A stretch of DNA of 64,000 bases from JBFFMO01 sp041390025 (lineage in GTDB: Bacteria > Myxococcota_A > Bradymonadia > Bradymonadales > Bradymonadaceae). Below are positions 53,595 to 63,301 of the stretch, one piece after another (within the stretch, counting starts at the first letter, position 1; each line of letters begins with the position of its first letter). The stretch is from contig JAWKQR010000015.1 in assembly GCA_041390025.1 (NCBI GenBank), forward strand, positions 1-64,000, in the 5' to 3' direction. The notes under the pieces are model-generated. The model searched no databases, was not told where the DNA came from, and was given only the letters and a program-made list of their open reading frames with translations. The translations under genes were made by a program, and so were the position numbers.

Positions 53595-55121
53595 TTACTT
53601 GCGTCGACGCCAGCCGAGCATCAACAGTCCGAAGGCGAACGGCATGGCGCCAAGACCCGTTGCCGAGCAACCGCCGCCGTCGAGCTTGCCGGGCTGCGAG
53701 GTCAAGCCCGTGCCTGGGTCATCGACCGTGCCGTTTGTGTTGCCCATCGTCCCAACCGTCCGCTCTCCTGTTCCGGTGATGTCGAGCTCGGGCACGCTGC
53801 CGATGATGTCGGGCACTAGGTTGCGGTCGGCGTCGAGGACGACGTCGGTGCCCTTGGTGTTCGGGCTCTTATCCGCTTTGGTTTGTGACGACCAGCTGGT
53901 GTTGGGTTCGGCGCAATCGACGGCCCCCGTCCAAGGGTTGCGGATGATGTAGCGGCCCTGGAAGTTATTGATGTCTGACTCTTGGGCGCCTTCTTCCAGT
54001 TTGCCGGTGTCAGGATCCACGACGAATTCACGCCCACCTACGATGGGGTTCACGGCCTTGAACACGAGGTCTTCCGCGATGTCGTCTTTGTCGTAGCGCG
54101 CGTGCAGACGCGTCACGACCCAGGATTGGTCGTTTTCGAGGTCCGTGAATTGGTCGGCCCCAAACGTCAACAAGTCCGCGGCGTCCAGAACTGGGCCTGG
54201 GCATGGGTCGCAGTTGGACGCCTGCCATGCGTACTCGGTGACCACCGCCTCGGGGTTCGCTTTGAGCGTCTGCGAGAACAACGTCTGGTAGAAATTTGAG
54301 AATGAATCTCGAACGTCGCTGACCACCTCGATGTTGGTTGGAATCGTGACATTTGGGCGGTTGGCGACTTCGTAGCGCTGGTTGCGGCCAAGCGTGTAGA
54401 CGATGAGGTCTTGGGTGCCTTGGCTGTTGATCATGCCCAAGCGCACGGGCAGCGCGAAATCCTGACTGGTGTATGCAAAGCGAAGCGGCGAGAGGACGGT
54501 CTTGCCGTTGACCTTCGGCGCGAGCGCGATGTCGACTTTGGCCACGAAGAAGTACATCCCAGATTGGACGTACGGCTCAAAGTAGGGCGCGGCGCCCATG
54601 GGGATATTGTAGTTGTTGTCGGTCAGCCATGTCTCGAGCCCGGACGAATCGTTCGCGCTCAAGATGCTGATGTCGTACTCGCCGACTTTGAACTGTGCCT
54701 CGACGACCACGCCGTTGTTGCCCCCGGCCTCGGGCACGGCGTTGTTGATGCCGTTGAAGTCACGATCGTCATATTGGGGAGCACACGGATCGGCCTGAAA
54801 ATACTCGACCAGCCGAGGTGCCGACAGGGTGTCGATCTTTGCGAAGACGCCTGGCTCCAACGTTTTGACGTCGTCTTGCATCAGCACGACGGGTACGGGC
54901 ACAACCATTGCGAAATCTTCCGCGGGGCCGTCGTATTGGTTCTGCATCGACAGCACGGTCGTCGTGCCTTCGCGCATCAGCACAACTTGGGTGGCGTTGG
55001 CGTAAAGGTCGGCGCCCGCGCCGCCAAGATAGAAGCCGCAGAATGCCATGGCTTGAGGTGCCGCGAGCACGGTCGCTGCGAGGGTCAGGGTCGCAAGAAT
55101 ACGTTTCAAAGTCGTCTCCAC
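53595..55121 (-). CDS. DUF2330 surface protein, paralogue C
   Basis: DUF2330 protein of 508 aa. Same plan as A and B: signal peptide, AFCGFYLGGAGADLYANATQ, linker VPEAGGNNG at the hypervariable position, VEAQFKVGEYDISILSA, then an extra Gly/Asp/Thr-rich insertion (GTMGNTNGTVDDPGTGL) before the tag GGCSATGLGAMPFAF with WRRRK. It starts 16 nt downstream of the pentahaem lipoprotein gene, so it is probably in the same transcript. Confidence 0.9.
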   Translation of the reverse strand: METTLKRILATLTLAATVLAAPQAMAFCGFYLGGAGADLYANATQVVLMREGTTTVLSMQNQYDGPAEDFAMVVPVPVVLMQDDVKTLEPGVFAKIDTLSAPRLVEYFQADPCAPQYDDRDFNGINNAVPEAGGNNGVVVEAQFKVGEYDISILSANDSSGLETWLTDNNYNIPMGAAPYFEPYVQSGMYFFVAKVDIALAPKVNGKTVLSPLRFAYTSQDFALPVRLGMINSQGTQDLIVYTLGRNQRYEVANRPNVTIPTNIEVVSDVRDSFSNFYQTLFSQTLKANPEAVVTEYAWQASNCDPCPGPVLDAADLLTFGADQFTDLENDQSWVVTRLHARYDKDDIAEDLVFKAVNPIVGGREFVVDPDTGKLEEGAQESDINNFQGRYIIRNPWTGAVDCAEPNTSWSSQTKADKSPNTKGTDVVLDADRNLVPDIIGSVPELDITGTGERTVGTMGNTNGTVDDPGTGLTSQPGKLDGGGCSATGLGAMPFAFGLLMLGWRRRK

Positions 55122-55137
55122 ATCGGGTCAGTAGGCC

Positions 55138-57264
55138 TTAAGGGGTTACCATGTCGATAACCTGTACAGGAATGCGACCTTTGCGACACTGATCGTCGTT
55201 GGCCGCGCAGGTGTCTTGGATGTTAGGTGCTTGCTCGTCGCGCTTGAAATCGCCGAACGCTTTGTTCGCGCCATCAAGCCACGCAGGGTCGCCCCCGAGC
55301 TTCTTGAGCGCCAACATCTGGTTGCGCAACAAGTGAGGGTCTCGAGGTTCGATCTTCAGCCCAGCCCTCGCGGCGCGATAGGTGGTGTCGGTATCACTGA
55401 TGCTGCCCGCCGCGATGGCGAGGTCGCGCCAGATACGGTCGTCGTCAGCGAGCTTGCTGGCCTTGTCGTACCAGAGGACCGCGTCCTTGAATTTGAACAC
55501 ACGGTGATTTGCCTGACCGCGCGCGTACTCGATGGCGGGATGTTCGCCGATCAACTTCTCGGCGAGTGCGAACTGGTCCATCGCGTCCTGAAGCCGTCCC
55601 TGACGCCCGTAAACGCGCCCGAGTTCAAAGCGAGTCTTGGCGATGGCACGCGCCTCGCCTTTCTCACCAAGCAGCGCCAGCGTGGTCAGGAAGGCCTCTG
55701 AAGCCTCGTCCAGCGACTCGGACACGTGGTGGGCGAGTCCTTGACCACGTTGGTACTGCCGAACCCATTCTGGATTCTCTGACGCGGTCGGCTGGCCAAG
55801 GGTCGTCGTGTTGCGGTCGATCTCAAGGATAGGCTGTGGCTCACAGGGGTCGCCTTCGAATCCACGGAACTGCTTTGCTCCGGCCTGAAACACGGCGTCC
55901 TCGGGGCGTTTGGTGTGTTTGCAGGCGGCATCTTGAAACGTTTTTGTCAGACGTCGATGACGCAGCGAAGCTGTGACTGTGAGCGGTTCCGCGGCGGCGC
56001 CATGCTCAAATCTGTAGCGAATGACGGCTGAATCTTTGGGGCCGATGCTGTGTTTAAACGCTGGGGTTCGGAAGCCATGAACGGCGTGGTCGACCACTCG
56101 TTTTCCTTGGTCGTCGACCATGTACGCCTGCAGCACGTACGCTGACGGATCCGCCCCTGAGTTCTCGTGGTCGGTGCCCGCCGTTGCGATGACTTTGCCG
56201 TTGGCGTCTTTGACCTCGACCTCCACCCATGTGTCGCGCAGATCTTGTGCTCCGCCCGGGAAAACGTGACCGACGTTTTTGTTATGGACGACCACGTCAA
56301 ACCAAACGCTGTCGCCGTCTTTGGCGCCGGCCCAAGGCCGAAGGGCAACTTCGCCCACACCGTATGCGGCGATGTCGATCGTCGCTGCGTCTTCGACCAA
56401 GGCTTTTACGGCCTCAAACTGCTCGGGGCTCGCCATCTTGGCCAGAGTCGAGTGACCGCCCGGGAAGCGGTGGGAGTTGTGGCCATCGGGCGTGGTTGGC
56501 ATGTGGCAGCCCACGCAGTTGGTCGGGGCCACGTCGGTGATGCGCCCCACCAAATTCCCATTGTAACCCGAGCCTCGGAACGGCCCCCACTCATCGAGGC
56601 CTGAAATGACGACCTCGTGACCGGTTTCTGGGCTCATGAACCCGCGGTGACACGAGACACAGAGGTCGTTCGTACGCAACGCCGCCATGCCCACACGACT
56701 GAGGTGCGCTGTCAAGCTGTCGGCATCCCCGTCTTTGGGGATGGGGATGGGTGTGGTGTTGAGCGTGTAAGAGGCGTTTCCGTCGGTCGTGACGGCTTCG
56801 ACCCCGTGGCACGTGTTGCACGAGACGCCCGTGTGGGCACGCACCGACGACCCGTCGATGGGTTGTTTGAGCGCCCCGTCGTACAGCAGCGCGGGATCAT
56901 GACAGCCGCCGCAGAATGGCAGCTTGTCCGCCCCGCTTTTGGCCGAGAAGTCATCGAAGGCCACGCGGTAGAACGGGTTCGACATCGAGGCGAGCGCGTG
57001 AACGCTGTCGTTCCATTCCTCGACGATGGGGGCGTGGCATTCGGCGCATTGCGCCACTTCCTTGTGCACCTCAAGGTTGTAGGGTGCCGCGGTCGAGAGC
57101 GTGGTCAGGCTGGGGCCGAAATCCACGCTGCCTTTGGGAAGGGTTGGCGGTTCCACCGCAGGCGCATTCGCCTGCGGTGGTGGCTCGCCGTTTGGGGCCG
57201 GTTGTGGGGTACTCCCGTCACAAGCAATCAGAAACAAAAAACCAACAATGAAGTGACGAGACAT
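55138..57264 (-). CDS. Pentahaem cytochrome c lipoprotein with C-terminal TPR region
   Basis: Predicted lipoprotein of 708 aa (lipobox LIAC near residue 15). Five CxxCH motifs are present: CAECH, CGGCH, CNTCH, CVSCH and CVGCH, spread over about residues 70-255. A beta-rich middle (about 300-480) is followed by TPR-like repeats (about 500-670; YGRQGRLQDAMDQFALAEKL). This is an extracytoplasmic multihaem electron carrier. It sits between DUF2330 copies D and C in the minus-strand array. Electron-transfer partners are not seen in the window. Confidence 0.88.
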   Translation of the reverse strand: MSRHFIVGFLFLIACDGSTPQPAPNGEPPPQANAPAVEPPTLPKGSVDFGPSLTTLSTAAPYNLEVHKEVAQCAECHAPIVEEWNDSVHALASMSNPFYRVAFDDFSAKSGADKLPFCGGCHDPALLYDGALKQPIDGSSVRAHTGVSCNTCHGVEAVTTDGNASYTLNTTPIPIPKDGDADSLTAHLSRVGMAALRTNDLCVSCHRGFMSPETGHEVVISGLDEWGPFRGSGYNGNLVGRITDVAPTNCVGCHMPTTPDGHNSHRFPGGHSTLAKMASPEQFEAVKALVEDAATIDIAAYGVGEVALRPWAGAKDGDSVWFDVVVHNKNVGHVFPGGAQDLRDTWVEVEVKDANGKVIATAGTDHENSGADPSAYVLQAYMVDDQGKRVVDHAVHGFRTPAFKHSIGPKDSAVIRYRFEHGAAAEPLTVTASLRHRRLTKTFQDAACKHTKRPEDAVFQAGAKQFRGFEGDPCEPQPILEIDRNTTTLGQPTASENPEWVRQYQRGQGLAHHVSESLDEASEAFLTTLALLGEKGEARAIAKTRFELGRVYGRQGRLQDAMDQFALAEKLIGEHPAIEYARGQANHRVFKFKDAVLWYDKASKLADDDRIWRDLAIAAGSISDTDTTYRAARAGLKIEPRDPHLLRNQMLALKKLGGDPAWLDGANKAFGDFKRDEQAPNIQDTCAANDDQCRKGRIPVQVIDMVTP

Positions 57265-57327
57265 ACCGGGCCCTTACGTGTGCAGCGTGTTCCGACGATG
57301 CCGGTTCTCGCCGCGGCGTTCAAGTGA

Positions 57328-58857
57328 TTAGTCACGACGGCGTCGGATGCGGCCAAAGACCATCAAGCCGCCAAGCGCGAGCAATCCAAGTGGAATGGCG
57401 GTGCCCGATGTCGACGTGCACGCGCCACCACCACTCTTCGATCCCACCGCTGCGACCACGCCAATCTCGGGGATGTCTTCTCGGACGAGCTCCTCGACGG
57501 GACGGTTGGCGTTGACGCCGCTGGTGGCAAACGCGTCGTCTCCGGTTGTGTTCGGGCCGGGCGCAGGCGTTACGGCAGGGCCCCACTGGTTGGGGTTGCT
57601 CGGATCGCCGCCCCACTGTTCGTAGATGGGATCAGCGCACAGGACCTCGCCCTCCCAACGATGGCGAATGATGTAGCGTGCTTGGAAGTTGTTCTGCGAC
57701 GAGGGCAGGGCGCCTTCTTCGAGCTCGCCGTTTTCGTTGCGCATTTCGCGCCCGCCAACCACTGGGTCGGCCTTCTTGAAGACGAGGTCTTCGCCCACTT
57801 CGTCCTTGTCGTAACGCAGGTGCAAACGCGTGATCACGAAGTCCCAGTAGCCTTGGTCGCCAGCGTTGATGACGTCGCCACCGAGCGTCTCCGATGTCTT
57901 CTGGCTGCAATGCGACGGACCTGGGCAAGGGTCACAACTTCCAGCGTTCCACGAGTATTCGGTGATGGCCGACCCTGGATTTTCTTTGAGCGTGCGCGCG
58001 AACAGGGACTTGTAGAACGACGCGAAGTCGTTTCGGACCGCGTCGACGACCTCGATGTTCGTTGGGACGAACACGTTGGGGTAGTTGGCGACCTCGTAGC
58101 GTTGGTTTCGCGCGAGGATGTTGACGATGAGGTCCTGCTGCCCGTTGCTGTTGATCATCCCAAGGCGGATCGGCAACGAAAACTCTGGGCTCGTGTAGTT
58201 GAACCGCAATGGCGAAAGGACCGCTTTTCCGTTGGCGTCAAAAGCGACCTTGGTGGGGTCGACCTTGGCGACGAAGAAGTACATGCCAGCGTTGACGTAG
58301 GGCTGGTAGTAGGGGGCGGCAGCGGGCGGCACCGAGTAGTTGTTGGTGCTGAGCCAGGAATCGAGCGCTGTGCCTTGGTCGGTGCTAAGGATGACGATGT
58401 CATACTCGCCGACCGAGAACTGCGCTTCGACGGTTACGGTGCCGGGATCCTCGTTCGTGCTGTTGTTGACGTTGCCGGCCTGTGGGCTTGCAGCGAAATC
58501 ATATTCATATTGAGGCGTGCAGGGGTCTTGCTCCCAATACTCGACCAAACGCGGCGAGGTCAGAGTGTCGATGGTGTTGAACAGTTGGTTGTCCAACGTT
58601 TTAACGTTGCCCTCCTGCAAAACGACCGGCACCGGCACGACCATGGCGAAGCCTTCGGCCGGACCATCGTAGCGGTTCTGCATGGACAACACGGTCGTGG
58701 TGCCGTCGCGCAACAACACGACCTGCGTCGCGTCAGCAAACATTTCGGCGCCTGCACCGCCCACGTAAAAACCGCAGAACGCGCTGGCCGACATTGGGAT
58801 CATCGATAGGGCTGCGACCGTTAGCACAGATCCCAAGATTGATTTTGGAACACTCAT
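57328..58857 (-). CDS. DUF2330 surface protein, paralogue D
   Basis: DUF2330 protein of 509 aa, the most divergent copy and first of the array. Signal peptide to SASA, core AFCGFYVGGAGAEMFADATQ, linker NVNNSTNEDPGTVTVE, VGEYDIVILSTDQG. The C-terminal tag (GGGACTSTSG, hydrophobic segment, FGRIRRRRD) is MYXO-CTERM-like. ATG at 58857 has AGGAGG upstream; an in-frame extension to 58950 is rejected because the signal peptide begins at 58857. Confidence 0.9.
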   Translation of the reverse strand: MSVPKSILGSVLTVAALSMIPMSASAFCGFYVGGAGAEMFADATQVVLLRDGTTTVLSMQNRYDGPAEGFAMVVPVPVVLQEGNVKTLDNQLFNTIDTLTSPRLVEYWEQDPCTPQYEYDFAASPQAGNVNNSTNEDPGTVTVEAQFSVGEYDIVILSTDQGTALDSWLSTNNYSVPPAAAPYYQPYVNAGMYFFVAKVDPTKVAFDANGKAVLSPLRFNYTSPEFSLPIRLGMINSNGQQDLIVNILARNQRYEVANYPNVFVPTNIEVVDAVRNDFASFYKSLFARTLKENPGSAITEYSWNAGSCDPCPGPSHCSQKTSETLGGDVINAGDQGYWDFVITRLHLRYDKDEVGEDLVFKKADPVVGGREMRNENGELEEGALPSSQNNFQARYIIRHRWEGEVLCADPIYEQWGGDPSNPNQWGPAVTPAPGPNTTGDDAFATSGVNANRPVEELVREDIPEIGVVAAVGSKSGGGACTSTSGTAIPLGLLALGGLMVFGRIRRRRD

Positions 58858-59061
58858 AAAACCTCCTGTTGGATATCGCTGAAGGTTAGTGCAACAACCA
58901 GTCCAGAAATTCGGATGGGCGAAAATCCCCATGAATGCTGGCCGCGGCAAAAACGGCGCGGAATGGATCTCAGAAATTTGAGGCCGTGCACGCTGATGCC
59001 GTTCAGAAAACTGCCACGCACCATCCCTTGGCGCTTGGGCATCCCAAGCCCGGAGGTACGG

Positions 59062-60552
59062 ATGGGAATTCAGGTAGTTTGGCTAAAGCGTGACCTCAGG
59101 CTCGTGGACCATCGTCCGTTGGCCAGCGCCGCGGCGCGCGGCGACGTTGTAATGTTGTACATTTACGAGCCGTCCATCGTGTCCGCAGACGACTACGACG
59201 GATGCCACCTAGATTTCATCAACGAGTCGCTGGCCGAGTTGGACGCTGAGCTCGCAGCGCGAGGCGGATTCGTCACCTATCGCTTCGGCGAGGCGGTCGA
59301 TGTGTTCGCGAGCCTGCATCGCGAGTTTGTGATCGACGAAATCTGGAGCCATGAGGAAACTGGAAACGCGTTGACCTATGAACGTGACAAGGCCGTCGGT
59401 CGCTGGGCGCGTGCCACGGGGGTCAAATGGACAGAGCTTCCTCAGTTTGGTGTCTTTAGACCCTTGGCGGACCGTGACGGCTGGGCGGCGCGCTGGGACG
59501 ACTTCATGCTCGAGCGCGTGACGCCGGTACCCGAGAAGCTCCGTTTTGCATCCGTTCCCAGACATGCCCCGATGACGTGCGCCGAGCTTGGCATCGAACC
59601 GTCGACAAAGTTGTCTGCGCAGCGCGGTGGGCGCCAACTTGCCCTGGAAACGCTCGAGACTTTTTTGACCGAACGCGGTGTGAATTACCGCGCGGACATG
59701 TCGTCGCCGGTCGAGGGCTGGGAAGGGTGCAGTCGGCTGTCGCCACACCTGGCCTACGGCACAATTTCGATGCGTGAGACGTTTCAGGCCACACGCTCGG
59801 CCGTGGACGGCTGGAGAGCGCGGGGCCGCGAGGTCGAGGTTGATAAGCGTTGGTTTGGGTCGCTGTCGTCGTTTCAGGGCCGATTGCACTGGCACTGCCA
59901 CTTCATTCAGAAGCTGGAAGATCAACCATCCCTCGAATTCGAAAACATGGCGCGCGCGTACGATGGCATGCGCGAACCGCATTGGAACCAGGAATGGTTC
60001 GAACGTTGGTGCGCCGGACAGACAGGTTATCCGATGGTCGACGCGTGCATGCGCTGCTTGCACGAGACCGGTTGGATCAACTTCCGGATGCGGGCGATGT
60101 TGGTGTCGTTCGCGAGCTACCACTTGTTTTTGGATTGGCGGCCGACCTCGCGCTACCTAGCACGCCAATTTCTCGACTACGAACCCGGCATCCATTACTC
60201 GCAATTTCAGATGCAATCTGGCGTGACCGGCATCAACACGATTCGGATCTACAACCCTTCCAAACAGGTCGAAGACCAAGACCCCGACGGTATTTTCATC
60301 AAGCGTTGGGTGCCCGAACTGGAAGCGGTACCAAAGGCTCATCTTGCTAAACCCGAGACGATGCCCGGACTGACGCAGCTCGAAGCCGGATGTGTGATTG
60401 GCAAGCATTACCCCGAGCCGATTGTCGACCACAAGGAGGCTTACAAACTCGCGCAATCACGCGTGTGGGCCGTACGGAAGCAGCCCGCGGCGAAGGCAGA
60501 GGCCAAGCAGGTTTACGAGAAGCACGGCAGTCGAAAGAAGCCGCGTCGTTAG
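59062..60552 (+). CDS. Cryptochrome/photolyase family protein
   Basis: FAD-binding photolyase-superfamily protein of 496 aa. The N-terminal Rossmann domain begins VVWLKRDLRLVDHRPLA; the helical FAD domain shows FQGRLHWHCHFIQKLE, TGYPMVDACMRCLHETGWIN and RIYNPSKQVEDQDPDG with FIKRWVPEL. It repairs UV dimers or acts as a light sensor; the subclass is not assigned because the QVEDQDP variant (INTIRIYNP) differs from typical CPD photolyases. GGAGG 6 nt before ATG 59062 decides the start. The stop overlaps the convergent phenylalanine hydroxylase by 4 nt. Confidence 0.9.
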   Translation: MGIQVVWLKRDLRLVDHRPLASAAARGDVVMLYIYEPSIVSADDYDGCHLDFINESLAELDAELAARGGFVTYRFGEAVDVFASLHREFVIDEIWSHEETGNALTYERDKAVGRWARATGVKWTELPQFGVFRPLADRDGWAARWDDFMLERVTPVPEKLRFASVPRHAPMTCAELGIEPSTKLSAQRGGRQLALETLETFLTERGVNYRADMSSPVEGWEGCSRLSPHLAYGTISMRETFQATRSAVDGWRARGREVEVDKRWFGSLSSFQGRLHWHCHFIQKLEDQPSLEFENMARAYDGMREPHWNQEWFERWCAGQTGYPMVDACMRCLHETGWINFRMRAMLVSFASYHLFLDWRPTSRYLARQFLDYEPGIHYSQFQMQSGVTGINTIRIYNPSKQVEDQDPDGIFIKRWVPELEAVPKAHLAKPETMPGLTQLEAGCVIGKHYPEPIVDHKEAYKLAQSRVWAVRKQPAAKAEAKQVYEKHGSRKKPRR

Positions 60553-61403
60553 GCGAGCTTGAGGAGGTCGTGCGAGAGCTCGATGATCTGATCGAAGCTT
60601 TCGGCGACGAAAAACACCTCTTGCGGCGCGTCGTAGTCGATCGAAAGCTCGCGGATGGCTTCGATCGTCAGTGGCTTTTTCTCGACCGTTGGGTCAATGG
60701 AACGCAACAAGTCTTGGATCCCGCCGTTGTTTCCGGCGCCGAAGATTTTGAGTTTTCCATTCTCCAAAATCAGCCCGTATTCGACGGTGTACCAGTAGAA
60801 CAGACCAATAAGTTCGAGCAGTTCGTCGTTCTTGGTCTCGACCGCTGCACGTGCTGCACGTCCGATCCCGACCGACATTTCGACGAATGGCTCGTACATG
60901 AACATCGACGCGTGGCCGCGCAGCTCGTGCAGGATGTCAGGTTCGGGGGTGAAGAACGGGTAGTCGGGATGGCGAACGTAAGGTGTGCTTCGCATGACCT
61001 TGTGTTCGAGCATCATCAAGAATTCGGATTTCTCGAGAAGCCCACCCACGGGTGCGAGCATGAAGCCGGTTTCGGCTTCCATCTTGGCCGAAACATCGTC
61101 GAGCTGTGGGATGTGGTCCACGGGGAGGGCGAGTTTGTCACGCCCTTCGAGGAACGCCGAAGCCGAATAGCGATCCTGAAGAATCAACAACAATTCCGAG
61201 ACGATTTTCCACGTTTTGTGTTCGTCCTGAGAATACTCGTAGCGTGGGATCAAGGGCCAAGCGCGCTCGGATTGATCGATCAGCGACGCCACGCGCGACC
61301 GATAATCCGTGTCATGTGCGCCGGGGTAGTTCGTCTGAACGATGCTGCCGTATTCGTGAGACGTAAACGGGGTGTTTTTCAAAAAATCGCGGTTGCGGCG
61401 CAT
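60549..61403 (-). CDS. phhA: Phenylalanine 4-hydroxylase (tetrahydrobiopterin-dependent)
   Basis: Iron- and pterin-dependent aromatic amino-acid hydroxylase of 284 aa, typical for the bacterial catalytic-domain form. The HELRGHASMF motif supplies two His ligands; YWYTVEYGLI holds the Glu ligand. It converts Phe to Tyr. No pterin-4a-carbinolamine dehydratase is found next to it. ATG at 61403 has AGGGAGG upstream; an earlier Met at 61436 is rejected. Confidence 0.92.
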   Translation of the reverse strand: MRRNRDFLKNTPFTSHEYGSIVQTNYPGAHDTDYRSRVASLIDQSERAWPLIPRYEYSQDEHKTWKIVSELLLILQDRYSASAFLEGRDKLALPVDHIPQLDDVSAKMEAETGFMLAPVGGLLEKSEFLMMLEHKVMRSTPYVRHPDYPFFTPEPDILHELRGHASMFMYEPFVEMSVGIGRAARAAVETKNDELLELIGLFYWYTVEYGLILENGKLKIFGAGNNGGIQDLLRSIDPTVEKKPLTIEAIRELSIDYDAPQEVFFVAESFDQIIELSHDLLKLA

Positions 61404-61449
61404 GGGGCCTCCCTTGTGGTTCCATGGGGGGAACATATCGAACGCACCA

Positions 61450-61479
61450 CATATGTCCAGCGCGCGTTATTGTGCGCTG
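61450..61479. other. Palindromes upstream of phenylalanine hydroxylase
   Basis: ACATATGT (61450-61457) is followed by CAGCGC and GCGCTG (61458-61463 and 61474-61479) around a 10-nt loop. They occupy the 89-bp gap between the ABC transporter stop and the hydroxylase start. No T-run supports a terminator; operator function is possible but unproven. Confidence 0.3.
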
Positions 61480-61492
61480 CAGCATCACGAAA

Positions 61493-63275
61493 TCACGCCG
61501 CCGAAACGTGATCCTGTTCGCCCGTCTGGACCGCCCACAGCATGGCGTAACGGCCCTTGGCGTTGACGAGTTCATCGTGGGTGCCTGATTCGACGATTTC
61601 GCCGTTTTCGAGCACAACGATTTTGTCTGCATGTCGCACGGTGGACAGACGGTGCGCGATGACCAAGGTCGTTCGCGATGACGCGATGTGCGCGAGTGAT
61701 CGTTGGATGGACGCCTCGGTTTCGTTGTCCACCGCCGACGTGGCTTCATCGAGGATCAAGATCGGCGGGTCTTTGAGCACCGCCCGCGCAATAGACAACC
61801 GTTGCCGTTGTCCGCCCGACAAGAGCTCGCCGCGCTCGCCGACCGTGGTGTCAAACCCTTGGGGCAGGGCCTCGATGAAATCGAGCGCTTCGGCAGCGCG
61901 TGCGGCTTCGACGATTTGTTCGTCGGTCGCATCAAACGTTCCATACGCGATGTTCTCGCGGACGGACCCGTGGAACAGATAGACCTGTTGGCTGACCAGT
62001 CCCACCGCGTGGCGCAATGACGCCAGTTCGAATTCGGTGACGTCGATCCCGTCGATCGTCACACGTCCTCCCTGCACCTCGTAAAAGCGCAGCAGCAGGT
62101 TGATCAGTGACGTTTTCCCCGAGCCTGTGGCGCCGACGATTCCCACCGTCGCTCCTGCCGGAATATGAAGGTCAAATCCGTTGAGGAGGCGGTCGCGACC
62201 GTTGTAGCCAAAATCAACGTGTTCAAAACGGATTTCGCCTTTGACCGAGGACGTCGGCACCGATCGTTCACCGCCTTGGATTCGCACGGGGGTCTCGAGC
62301 AAATCGAGGACGCGTTTGGTCGATGCCATGGCGCGTTGGTAGGTGTCGAATGTCCGTCCCAAGCGCGTCAGTGGCCACAGCAGTCGCTGCGTCAAGAAGA
62401 CGAGCACGGAATAGGTTCCCACGGCCAAATCCCCGCTCAACACCAAGTGCCCGCCGTAGACCAACGTGGCCGCAAAACCCACGACGATGGCCATTCGGAT
62501 AAGCGGGCTGAAGGCAGAGCTGAGTGTGATCGCCTGGCGGTTGGCCGCCTCGTACTCACGGGATTCGTGCCCCACACGGTCGAGCTCGAATTGTTCGGTG
62601 GTGTAGCTCTTGATGGTCGCAATGCCCGACAGATTGTTGGACAGCAGTCCATTAAGGCGCCCCACGCGGTCACGCACCGCGGCATATCGGGGTGCGAGCA
62701 GCGTCTGAAATCGGAATGACCCGTAAAGAACGAACGGAATGGGCAACATCGCCATCCAGGCCACACTTGGGGCGAGCACAAAAAAAGCGCCACAGATCAC
62801 AATGGCGGTGGTCGCCACTTGCAGAAGATCGTTCGCGCCATCGTCGAGAAACCGCTCAAGCTGATTGATGTCGTCGTTCAAGATCGACATCAAATTGCCT
62901 GTCGATTTGTCGTGGAAAAACGCCATCTCTAGATTCTGGATGTGCGCGTAAGTCCGCATTCGTAGGTCATGTTCGATGGCTTGGGCCAGGTTTCTCCACA
63001 GACGCGAGTAGGCGTATTCGAACACGGATTCTAGGCCCCAAATCAGTACAGTGACGACCGCGAGCACCACCAACTGGTCCATGACGTCGACCACGCCCAG
63101 CTTGGCGATCAGCGAGTCTTCGCGTTTGACCACGATGTCCACGGCAGCACCGATCATGCCGGCGGTGCGAGGTCAAAAATCTTGTTGAGCACCGAACACA
63201 TGGACGCGAGCCACATCTGACGACGCCATTGCAAGGTGTTTTTGAGCAGACGTACGAGCTGTTCTTGAGAGTTCA
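61493..63275 (-). CDS. ABC transporter, fused permease/ATPase (MsbA-like), one N-terminal frameshift
   Basis: Half-transporter of about 594 aa with a 6-helix permease domain (about residues 20-320) and an ATPase with Walker A GATGSGKTS, signature LSGGQRQRLSIA, Walker B ILILDEATSA and the H-loop IAHRLS. The intact frame starts at 63157 (MIGAAVDIVV), but the natural N-terminus MNSQEQLVRLLKNTLQWRRQ begins at 63275 and ends ...LAPPA in another frame, one base short at about 63157. This makes a single-base deletion likely. A substrate cannot be deduced. Confidence 0.85.
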
Positions 63276-63301
63276 TGGCCAGCCTGAGCGACGGAGTCGA
63301 C

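Noticed and set aside
57661..58809. 382-codon plus-strand frame opposite DUF2330 copy D
   Set aside because: Antisense shadow with no recognisable motif; similar shadows exist opposite the other copies.
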